Shown piece after piece: positions 25,646 through 32,900 of a stretch of DNA of 64,000 nt; position 1 is the stretch's first letter; every line of letters starts with the position of its first letter. The position numbers and the translations under genes were made by a program. Source of the stretch: Nocardia brasiliensis IFM 10847 (GTDB lineage: Bacteria; Actinomycetota; Actinomycetes; Mycobacteriales; Mycobacteriaceae); contig NZ_BAUA01000108.1 in the NCBI RefSeq assembly GCF_000710915.1, positions 1 through 64,000 of the forward strand, given 5' to 3'. The notes beneath the pieces are model-generated. The model saw nothing but the letters and a program-made list of their open reading frames with translations, did no database searches and was not told where the DNA came from.

Positions 25646-26626
25646 ATGACAGGTTTCGGACGGCGAGAATTCTTCGGTGTGACGGCGGGCGCGGCGGTGC
25701 TTGCGGGCGTAGTGGCATGTGGCGGAACGGAATCCGGGCAACCGGCGGTGGCATCCGGTGCGCCGGCTCCCGGCGCGGTGACGCTGCGGTGGTGGGGCAA
25801 CAACGGATGGGAGATCCGGCTGCCCGGCGGCAAGACGGTGCTGATCGATCCCTGGCTGACCAGGTTCCATACCGGAACCTATACCGAAGCGGGTGCCGAC
25901 CCGGAGACTCCGATCACCGTCGACACCGCGCTGATCGACCGCTACGTGGACAGCGGTGAGCTGCGCGCCGACCACATCCTGGTCACCCACGGGCACTACG
26001 ACCACCTCACCGACGTGCCCTATCTGGCCAGAAAGACCGGCGCGACGGTGCTCGGCACCGAGACCCATCTCAATTTGATGGCCGCGCTCGGCGCGCCGGA
26101 AGACCAGCTCGCCATTGCCACCGGTGGCGAGTACCTGCGCTTCGACGGCTACACCATCCGGGTGCTGCGGTCGCTGCATTCCGCGTCCGGGGCCAGGGCC
26201 GAGGTCGCGTTCGCGGGCACCCGACCGGGCCTCGGCGCAGGAAAGCTGCCGGAGCCCAAGGTGATTCGCGATCTGGTCGAAGGCGGCACGCTCGCCTACG
26301 AGGTGGCCGGCGGCGGCGTGCGCGTCCTGAACTTCGGCGGCTCCAACTACATCGAATCCGAACTCTCGGGGCTGCGCCCCGACGTCCTGCTGCTCCCCGC
26401 GGGCGGCGGCAAGATCGCCGACTACGTCGCCCGCCTCCTCCAGGTCACCGGCAACCCCCGCTACGTCCTGCCCACGCACTGGGACGATTTCGACCATCCG
26501 CTCACCGCGCCGGCCCGCGACTGGGGCGGCCTCGACGCCCTTCGCAAAGCGGTCACCCAGGCCAGTCCCGCCAGCAAGTTCGTCCAGCTCGACCACCTCC
26601 AGACCTTCAGCGTGCCGCAGGTGTGA
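25646..26626 (+). CDS. Exported MBL-fold metallo-hydrolase
   Basis: A 326-residue protein. The N-terminus is a twin-arginine signal (FGRREFFGVTAGAAVL) ending in a lipobox-like VVACGG, so a Tat-exported lipoprotein is likely. The metallo-beta-lactamase fold shows THGHYDHLTD (HxHxDH zinc site), a GTETH loop, NFGGSNYIESE, and a final histidine in LPTHWDDFDHP. The architecture resembles UlaG-like lactonases rather than true beta-lactamases; the substrate is unknown. ATG 25646 is chosen for the signal peptide. Divergent from LysR, its likely regulator. Confidence 0.88.
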   Translation: MTGFGRREFFGVTAGAAVLAGVVACGGTESGQPAVASGAPAPGAVTLRWWGNNGWEIRLPGGKTVLIDPWLTRFHTGTYTEAGADPETPITVDTALIDRYVDSGELRADHILVTHGHYDHLTDVPYLARKTGATVLGTETHLNLMAALGAPEDQLAIATGGEYLRFDGYTIRVLRSLHSASGARAEVAFAGTRPGLGAGKLPEPKVIRDLVEGGTLAYEVAGGGVRVLNFGGSNYIESELSGLRPDVLLLPAGGGKIADYVARLLQVTGNPRYVLPTHWDDFDHPLTAPARDWGGLDALRKAVTQASPASKFVQLDHLQTFSVPQV

Positions 26627-26637
26627 CGCGGCCCCGA

Positions 26638-26904
26638 TCACTCGGTGCTGCGCCGTAGATCGCGAACGCTCACCGCGATCACCGCTCGGGCCAGCGCGCG
26701 TAGATCGTCGGCGATGGAATCCGGTTCGACGGCGCCTTCGAATCCTTCCAGGATCGCGCCGTCCGGCCAGCGCACTTCGTATCGGTACCAGCACCACCGC
26801 TCACTGGGGTGGTAGGGCAGGTCGAGTTCCAGTCGCACGGCCATTTCCTTCAGCGCCGCCGACACTTCCGCGGCCCACCCCGCGTTCGCCACCTGCCACC
26901 ACAC
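26638..26904 (-). CDS. Small hypothetical protein, start uncertain
   Basis: An 88-residue protein from GTG 26904, rich in tryptophan and acidic residues (WCWYRYEVRWPDGAILEGFE) with a C-terminal helix (IADDLRALARAVIAVSVRDL). GTG 26904 has no ribosome binding site. The frame continues 16 codons upstream with protein-like content (FTYRVEIFEGDRHSPVWWQ) to a CTG at 26952, which is preceded by GAGGGGG and by an in-frame TGA; this suggests a non-standard CTG start giving 104 residues. The family is not recognised. Convergent with the metallo-hydrolase. Confidence 0.6.
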   Translation of the reverse strand: MWWQVANAGWAAEVSAALKEMAVRLELDLPYHPSERWCWYRYEVRWPDGAILEGFEGAVEPDSIADDLRALARAVIAVSVRDLRRSTE

Positions 26905-27093
26905 CGGACTGTGTCGATCGCCCTCGAAGATCTCGACCCGATACGTAAACAGACTGCCCCCTCACCGAACGCGGTCAACTGAAACACCCTGCCAGACCGC
27001 ATCCCCGAGCTACCGCGAAACCGGCATCGAGCACAGCAAATTCGTTCGTACGCACTACTGTCCTGCCCCTGCGTCGACCGGATGGTGGCCTGA

Positions 27094-27450
27094 CTATGTG
27101 CTGACGGTAGCGAAGGTTTCGAGGTCGTAGTTCTCGGCGTAGCCGTTCTCGACGCCTACCAGGAGGTCGACGATCTCGAAATAGCGGTCCCAGAAGGGGG
27201 TTTCGCGAAGGGCCTCGATCAGGAGTTGGTAGCACTCGTGGCTGTCGGCCTCCCACATCCAGACGTCGGTGACGCGGGTGGAGTAGAACTCGGTGTCGAA
27301 GAAGCGGGAGCGGACGCCCTTCGTCCTTTCGTTGATGGCGGGCAGGATTTCGGTTTCGAAGGCGGCGACACGCTGCGCAACGGTCAGCGCCAGCCATTCC
27401 GGGGTGGTCTTCACCAGCATGAACGCGGTGACGGAGGTGGTCGTACTCAT
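27094..27450 (-). CDS. Darcynin-like protein
   Basis: A 118-residue protein resembling the darcynin family (PF17074), whose function is unknown. Characteristic parts are TAFMLVKTTPEWLALTVAQR near the start, RFFDTEFYSTRVTDVWMWEA and FWDRYFEIVDLLVGVENGYAENYD at the end. The fold looks like a ferredoxin-like dimeric barrel. ATG 27450 has AAGGGA at proper spacing; the longer frame upstream is not needed. It lies upstream of, and is transcribed towards, the small Trp-rich ORF. Confidence 0.75.
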   Translation of the reverse strand: MSTTTSVTAFMLVKTTPEWLALTVAQRVAAFETEILPAINERTKGVRSRFFDTEFYSTRVTDVWMWEADSHECYQLLIEALRETPFWDRYFEIVDLLVGVENGYAENYDLETFATVST

Positions 27451-27587
27451 GGGAATTCCCTTCTGTTGCCGCCCGATCGATGGTCGTCGGGCGGTCGGAC
27501 AGTGACATGACCATGAGGTTAGGAATCCGGCACTACTGCGTGCCACGCAAGTTTTGCAAGTCCGTTTTGCGCTCTGTGCAAGTCGCT

Positions 27588-28427
27588 TCAGTGGCGGAAA
27601 GCGGCGGCATGATCGGCGGCCCAGGTCGAAAAGTCGAGGGCCGGGCGGCCCAGTAGTTCTTCGACGGTGTCGGTGGTGGGGCCGGGGACGCGGGCGTAGT
27701 CCGCGAGCGAACCGAGCAACCGGGCGGGGATCTCCTCGGGTAGGCCCTGTGCCCTCATCGCGGCACGCACCTGTTCAGGCGTCAGTTCGAGGAACGACAG
27801 GTCGCGCCCGATGGCGTCGCCGAGCAGGCGGGCCTTGTCGTACTGGGTCAGCGACTGTGGACCGGTCAGCACATAGTGGCGGCCGGCATGTTCCCCGCTC
27901 GTCAGCGCGCGGACGGCGACGGCGGCGATATCGCGTTCGTGGATCGGCGAAGTGGCGGCTATGCCGTAGGCGCCGCGCACCACGTCCCCGCCGCGCAGTT
28001 GCGGTATCCAGGCGAGAGCGTTGGCGTCGAAGTCGGCGCAGCGCAGAGAAGTCCACGCCAGACCCGAGGCTTCGGCGGCGGCCTCCAGTGCGCGGAACCC
28101 CGCGATGAATCGGGGTTCGCCGGCGGGGTACTCGACGGTGGCCGCCGAGACGACCACTACCCGGCGGGCGCCGTACTCGGCTGCGGTGGAAAGGATTTCA
28201 GGCGCGGTGGCGACGGCCGCGCGCGAGCTGAGCAGCACCGCCTCGACGCCGCTCCACGCATCGCGGGGTATGGCGGGCACCGACGGATCGCCCTGCACCA
28301 CGGTGGTTCCCGGTGGTAGCGGTGCGGCGGCGTCGCGGGTGACGGCGGTGACTTTCGCGCCGGACTCGTGCAATTGGGTGACTACTTCCCGGCCCACCGT
28401 TCCGGTGGCGCCGATGACGACGATCAT
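27588..28427 (-). CDS. NmrA-family NAD(P)-binding protein
   Basis: A 279-residue atypical short-chain dehydrogenase-like protein. The N-terminal dinucleotide-binding motif is GATGTVGREVVTQL. No Tyr-x-x-x-Lys catalytic pair is evident, and the C-terminal half has the NmrA/QOR2 pattern (YGIAATSPIHERDIAAVAVRAL, then HYVLTGPQSLTQYDKARLLG). Such proteins sense redox state or reduce quinones. ATG 28427 is the start of the Rossmann fold. The divergent MarR gene and the palindrome between them suggest MarR control. Confidence 0.87.
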   Translation of the reverse strand: MIVVIGATGTVGREVVTQLHESGAKVTAVTRDAAAPLPPGTTVVQGDPSVPAIPRDAWSGVEAVLLSSRAAVATAPEILSTAAEYGARRVVVVSAATVEYPAGEPRFIAGFRALEAAAEASGLAWTSLRCADFDANALAWIPQLRGGDVVRGAYGIAATSPIHERDIAAVAVRALTSGEHAGRHYVLTGPQSLTQYDKARLLGDAIGRDLSFLELTPEQVRAAMRAQGLPEEIPARLLGSLADYARVPGPTTDTVEELLGRPALDFSTWAADHAAAFRH

Positions 28428-28484
28428 GATCGACCTTCTTCGTTCCTGGTCGGCCGCTACCACGGCCTCCAACGGGTGTCGTAA

Positions 28485-28501
28485 AATATGAAAGTCATAT
28501 T
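28485..28501. promoter_or_regulatory. Candidate MarR operator
   Basis: Perfect 7-bp arms, AATATGA at 28485-28491 and TCATATT at 28495-28501, with a 3-base spacer. Two further TGATATGA half-site-like sequences follow at 28505-28512 and 28521-28528, the last overlapping the marR start. It is very A/T-rich against a GC-rich background. Confidence 0.7.
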
Positions 28502-28524
28502 ATTTGATATGAGCTGGAGATGAT

Positions 28525-29010
28525 ATGAGTTCCGTAGTAAATGGCGGTGATCCTCGTCACCGTCGACGGGTGACGGCCCGGATCAAGGGCTCGTTGCGTG
28601 CGGTGCGCAGCCAGTTGGCCCTGCTCAACCGGCAGATCGGGGCCCGTCTGGAACTCAAGGAGGTCGACTTCGACTGCCTGGACCTGATCAACGGTCACGG
28701 CCCGCTGAGCCCCAGCGCGCTCGCGAAACACGCCGGCGTGCACCCCGCCACGCTCACCGGTGTCCTCGACCGCCTGGAGCGGGCGGGCTGGATCGTGCGC
28801 GAACGCGCCAGTGACGACCGCCGCGCGGTCGTCGTCCGCTCCCTCCCCGACCGGCTCGGCGAGATGTACGACCTGCTGTCCGGAATGAACACCGCCGTCG
28901 ACGAACTCTGCGCCGACTACACCCCGGAACAGCTCGACCTACTAGCCGAATTCCTCGACCGTGTCACCGCCGCCGGGCGCACCGCCACCGACGAGCTCGC
29001 CAAGGATTGA
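28525..29010 (+). CDS. MarR-family transcriptional regulator
   Basis: A 161-residue winged-helix regulator. The DNA-binding part reads LSPSALAKHAGVHPATLTGV and LDRLERAGWIVRERASDDRR (recognition helix and beta-wing with the typical DDRR). N- and C-terminal helices form the dimer interface. Its ATG lies inside an array of A/T-rich half-sites, so autorepression is likely. Divergent from the NmrA-type gene, the probable target. Confidence 0.9.
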   Translation: MSSVVNGGDPRHRRRVTARIKGSLRAVRSQLALLNRQIGARLELKEVDFDCLDLINGHGPLSPSALAKHAGVHPATLTGVLDRLERAGWIVRERASDDRRAVVVRSLPDRLGEMYDLLSGMNTAVDELCADYTPEQLDLLAEFLDRVTAAGRTATDELAKD

Positions 29011-29203
29011 CGCGGTCGACCCGCGACGGCTTTCGATCGATGGGGTCTGAACTCCCGTCAGTCATCGGGATATCTGGTCTCGCCCGAACCTGCACGCCAA
29101 GCGGGTTCTCGATGTCAGCCCGCAAGGGGCTGTGCTCGCGGGCTGCTTCCTCCGTGTTCACCATCTCGTTCTGCTGCGAAGCGGGTCGGCCAAGTATCGC
29201 GAC

Positions 29204-29275
29204 GACTACTTTTTTGTATTCAAGATGGGTGACTACAAAAAGGTAGTCGGGTAGTCTGACTACTAAATCGTAGTC
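29204..29275. promoter_or_regulatory. HipB operator array, three sites at 27-bp spacing
   Basis: Operator pattern GACTAC-N6-GTAGTC. Site 1 is 29204-29221, with the right half GTATTC (one mismatch). Site 2 is 29231-29248 and site 3 is 29258-29275, both perfect. Centres fall at 29212.5, 29239.5 and 29266.5, exactly 27 bp apart. An extra GTAGTC at 29251-29256 pairs with the left half of site 3. Site 3 abuts the hipB ribosome binding site (GAGGAGG). Confidence 0.88.
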
Positions 29276-29286
29276 GAGGAGGGCTT

Positions 29287-29526
29287 GTGGGGTACGCGGG
29301 CAAGGTGACGAGTGCGGAATCGCTAGGCCGAATTCTCCAGCAGGCGCGTTTGCTCAGCGGGTTGAGTCAGCGCGAGCTTGCTGAGCGTCTCGGCACAACC
29401 CAGCGTTACATCTGGGAGATCGAGGCGGGCAAGCCATCGATCTACACCGAACGGTTGTTCGCGATGATGCGGGAGACGGGGATGGAACTCACCGCCACCA
29501 TCGAGCCTGAGAAGCGCCATGGGTGA
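29287..29526 (+). CDS. hipB: HipB-type antitoxin, HTH DNA-binding protein
   Basis: A 79-residue XRE-type helix-turn-helix protein: LGRILQQARLLSGLSQRELA, then ERLGTTQRYIWEIEAGK. This is the normal size and position for a HipB antitoxin that represses its own operon and neutralises HipA. The GTG start at 29287 has a strong GAGGAGGGCTT upstream. Its stop overlaps the hipA start by 8 bases, so the two are translationally coupled. Local base composition is lower in GC than the backbone. Confidence 0.92.
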   Translation: MGYAGKVTSAESLGRILQQARLLSGLSQRELAERLGTTQRYIWEIEAGKPSIYTERLFAMMRETGMELTATIEPEKRHG

Positions 29527-30748
29527 TCTCGTAGTCGAGTTGTATGGCACTCGTGTCGGAAGGGCTACCGGTACGTGGCGCAACTTTGATTTCCTTGCCG
29601 AACCGGAGGCGATCGCCAGGTTCGGGCTCGACAGTTCGATCTTGTCCATATCCATTCCCTTGGCAGCAGTCGCAACTCGCGCCGGCAAGGCCCGTCGCCA
29701 GAACTATTTTCGGGAGCTTCTTCCTGAGGGACGTATGCGGACTCGGATGGCGAGGGAGGCCGACCTGGCCGAGCAGGATGTCATCGGATTGCTACGGCGC
29801 TACGGACGTGATGTTGCTGGTGCCCTGCAGATATGGGATCCAGAAGTTCCCGGTGAGCCGAAGGATCCGGGGCTGGAGCCACTCACGGCGGCGGGGGTCG
29901 CGCACATGCTCACCAACGTGCAGGACAACCCTCTGGGCAATAAACCGATCGGTGGCAAGACATCTCTGGCGGGCGTCCAGGACAAGATCGTGCTCGCTCA
30001 TACCGCCGACGGCTGGAACCGAGTGATCGACGGCTATCCGTCGACGCACATCCTCAAGCCGGAATCGCGAGATCATCCGACCGTCATCTATGACGAGGAG
30101 TACGGTTCACGGTTTGCTCGCGCGGCGGGTTTGGCGGAGTTCGATACTTGGATCGAGGAATTCGACGGCACGCCTGCCGTCGTGATCGAGCGGTACGACC
30201 GGTCGACTGATTCGGAGATCGTACGGATTCACCAGGAAGACTTCAATCAGGTGCTGGGTGCCAGCGGGGATCAGAAGTATCAGAAGTTCGGTGGGCGCGT
30301 TGATTTGGCGCGCATCGCTGGCGTCTTGCGGGATATCGCCGATCGTTCCTCCCTGGAACGGTTGCTGCGAATGGTGACGTTAGCGGTTGCCGTTGGCAAC
30401 CTGGATATGCACGCAAAGAACATCTCCCTGCTGCATCGCCCTGACGGGTCGGCGACACTGGCCCCGGCCTACGACATCGTCCCGCAGGTGCATCAGTCCA
30501 ATGACGGAGAAATGGCCCTCGCGGTCGATCGTGAGTACCGTCATCGGGCGATTACTCGCGCACATCTCGTTGCGGAGGGGCTCTCTTGGCGGTTGCCCGA
30601 CGCCGAACGGATCGTCGATGACATGCTCGCCACGGTGACCGAGGTCGCGTCAACTGAATCACCGCACCCGGCGGCACACCCGAACCTGGCAGCCGACATC
30701 GCTCGGTTCACTGCCAATCTGGCAGCTGGGCGCGCGGCGGGCGACTGA
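29519..30748 (+). CDS. hipA: HipA-type serine/threonine kinase toxin
   Basis: A 409-residue HipA kinase of normal length. Residues S149 in KTSLAGVQDK (the autophosphorylated P-loop serine), D296 in GNLDMHAKN (catalytic base) and D319 in AYDIVP (metal ligand) are all present, so the kinase should be active. In other bacteria HipA phosphorylates glutamyl-tRNA synthetase or related enzymes and causes growth arrest; the target here is unknown. Codon use shows more A/T at third positions than neighbours, suggesting acquisition. The operator array at 29204-29275 controls the pair. Confidence 0.93.
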   Translation: MGDLVVELYGTRVGRATGTWRNFDFLAEPEAIARFGLDSSILSISIPLAAVATRAGKARRQNYFRELLPEGRMRTRMAREADLAEQDVIGLLRRYGRDVAGALQIWDPEVPGEPKDPGLEPLTAAGVAHMLTNVQDNPLGNKPIGGKTSLAGVQDKIVLAHTADGWNRVIDGYPSTHILKPESRDHPTVIYDEEYGSRFARAAGLAEFDTWIEEFDGTPAVVIERYDRSTDSEIVRIHQEDFNQVLGASGDQKYQKFGGRVDLARIAGVLRDIADRSSLERLLRMVTLAVAVGNLDMHAKNISLLHRPDGSATLAPAYDIVPQVHQSNDGEMALAVDREYRHRAITRAHLVAEGLSWRLPDAERIVDDMLATVTEVASTESPHPAAHPNLAADIARFTANLAAGRAAGD

Positions 30749-30780
30749 TCACGCCCGGCGGATTGTGGCACGGTGGAGGG

Positions 30781-32820
30781 ATGAATCGGCTCGGGAACGC
30801 GACCTCTCCGTACCTGCGACAGCATGCCGGGAATCCGGTGCATTGGCGGGAGTGGGATGCCGCTGCCTTGGCGGAGGCGGCGGAACGGGACGTGCCGATT
30901 CTGTTGTCGGTGGGGTACGCGAGCTGTCACTGGTGTCATGTGATGGCGCACGAGTCGTTCGAGGATGCGGCGACGGCGGAGTTGATGAACGCCAACTTCG
31001 TGTGCGTGAAGGTGGATCGGGAGGAGCGGCCCGATCTGGACGCGGTGTACATGAATGCGACGGTCGCGATGACCGGGCAGGGTGGGTGGCCGATGACGTG
31101 CTTCCTGACCCCGGCGGGGGAGCCGTTCTACTGCGGGACGTACTACCCGAAGGTGCCGCGCGGTGGGATGCCGTCGTTCACGCAGCTGCTCACGGCGATC
31201 ACGGATACCTGGCAGCATCGGCGTGACGAGGTGGATCAGGCTTCGGCGCAGGTGACCGAGGCCCTGCAGGCGCAGGCCGCGGGACTGCCGGACTCCGAGT
31301 TCACGATCGCGCCGGAACTGCTCGACCACGCGGTGGCGGCGGTGCTGCGGGACGAGGACCCGAAACACGGCGGATTCGGTGGGGCGCCGAAGTTTCCGCC
31401 GTCGGCACTGTTGGAAGGCCTGCTGCGCAGCTGGGAGCGATCAGGCGACCCGGCGGTGCACGCGGTGGTCGTTCGCACCGCCGACGCGATGGCGCGGGGC
31501 GGCATCTACGACCAGCTGCGTGGTGGTTTCGCTCGGTATTCCGTCGACGCCGCCTGGGTGATCCCGCATTTCGAGAAGATGCTGTACGACAACGCGCAAT
31601 TGCTGCGCGCCTACGCGCATTTGGCGCGCCGGGAGCAGCCGGCATCGTTGGCGCATCGGGTCACGCGGGAGACGGTGCAGTTCCTGCTCGACGATCTCGG
31701 CACCGAGCACGGTGGTTTCGCCTCCGCACTGGACGCGGACACGCATGTGGAACCTGGTAAGCCAGGTGTCGAGGGCGCCACCTATGTCTGGACGCCCGCC
31801 GAATTGATGGGCGAACTCGGTCCCGACGACGGTGCTTGGGCCGCAGCCTTTTTCGGAGTGTCCACGGCCGGGAACTTCGAGCAGGGCACCTCGGTGCTCA
31901 CTCGGTACACCGAACCCGAAGCGGCGGAACATGATCGGCTCGAACGGGTCCGGGCGACCCTGCGCAAGGTCCGCGACGGACGACCCCAGCCGGACCGCGA
32001 CGACAAGGTGGTCACCGCCTGGAACGGCATGGCGATCACCGCGCTGGCCGAAGCGGGCGCCGCGTTCGGCGCGGGCGAATGGGTGGCGGCCGCTGCCCGC
32101 TGTGCTCGATTCCTGTTGTCCGAGCACGTGCTAGACGGACGGGTGCGCCGAGCGTCGTTGCACGGTGTGGCGGGTGCGTCGCCCGGCGTGCTCGAGGATT
32201 ACGCGTGGCTCGTGACCGGGCTGCTCGCACTGCATCAGGCCACCGGCGAGCTGGATTGGCTCCAGCACGCGCAACGTCTGCTGGACACCGCGATTCAGCA
32301 TTTCGCCGACCCCGCGACCCCCGGCAGCTGGTTCGATACCGCCGACGATGCGGAAACCTTGGTCACCCGCCCGCGCGATCCGATCGACGGTGCGACCCCG
32401 GCCGGCGCCTCGTCCCTCGCCGAAGCCCTGCTCACAGCCGCCGCCACCAGCGAACCCGACCTGGCCATCCCGTACCGCGAACTGGCCGAGCAGACCTTGC
32501 AGCGCGGCGCGGTCGTACTGGCGCGCGCCCCTCGCTCGGCGGGGCAGTGGCTCACGGTCGCCGAGGCCGCGCTACAGGGCCCGCTGCAAGTCGCCATCGC
32601 CGCCGAGTCGCCCAGCGCCCCAGCCGAACTGCTCGCCGCGGCCCGCGCCGCGGCACCGGGCGGGGCGATCATCCTCGCCGCCGCCCCGGACGCCGTCCCG
32701 CTCCTCGCCGACCGCCCCCTGCTCGACGGCGCACCCGCCGCCTACGTATGCCGCGGCTCGGTGTGCGACCTCCCGGTGGGCACCGCCGACGAACTGCGCG
32801 CCGCTCTTCACCTTAAGTAG
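30781..32820 (+). CDS. Thioredoxin-domain protein, YyaL/spermatogenesis-associated type
   Basis: A 679-residue protein of full family length. The N-terminal thioredoxin-like domain holds the CxxC motif in SVGYASCHWCHVMAHESFED (about 43-62). The rest is an (alpha/alpha) barrel with the family signatures GGWPMTCFLTP, HFEKMLYDNAQLLRAY, DADTHVEPGKPGVEGATY and DDKVVTAWNGMAI. It corresponds to Rv1084. The cofactor and substrate are not established. ATG 30781 is preferred over GTG 30763; GGTGGAGGG lies next to it. Confidence 0.93.
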   Translation: MNRLGNATSPYLRQHAGNPVHWREWDAAALAEAAERDVPILLSVGYASCHWCHVMAHESFEDAATAELMNANFVCVKVDREERPDLDAVYMNATVAMTGQGGWPMTCFLTPAGEPFYCGTYYPKVPRGGMPSFTQLLTAITDTWQHRRDEVDQASAQVTEALQAQAAGLPDSEFTIAPELLDHAVAAVLRDEDPKHGGFGGAPKFPPSALLEGLLRSWERSGDPAVHAVVVRTADAMARGGIYDQLRGGFARYSVDAAWVIPHFEKMLYDNAQLLRAYAHLARREQPASLAHRVTRETVQFLLDDLGTEHGGFASALDADTHVEPGKPGVEGATYVWTPAELMGELGPDDGAWAAAFFGVSTAGNFEQGTSVLTRYTEPEAAEHDRLERVRATLRKVRDGRPQPDRDDKVVTAWNGMAITALAEAGAAFGAGEWVAAAARCARFLLSEHVLDGRVRRASLHGVAGASPGVLEDYAWLVTGLLALHQATGELDWLQHAQRLLDTAIQHFADPATPGSWFDTADDAETLVTRPRDPIDGATPAGASSLAEALLTAAATSEPDLAIPYRELAEQTLQRGAVVLARAPRSAGQWLTVAEAALQGPLQVAIAAESPSAPAELLAAARAAAPGGAIILAAAPDAVPLLADRPLLDGAPAAYVCRGSVCDLPVGTADELRAALHLK

Positions 32821-32900
32821 CGGCCGGGAAGCGCGGGCCGTGGTCCGCGCAGCGGCCACACCCGCCAGGGCATTTCGGTGTCCGGTTCGAACCCACCGGG

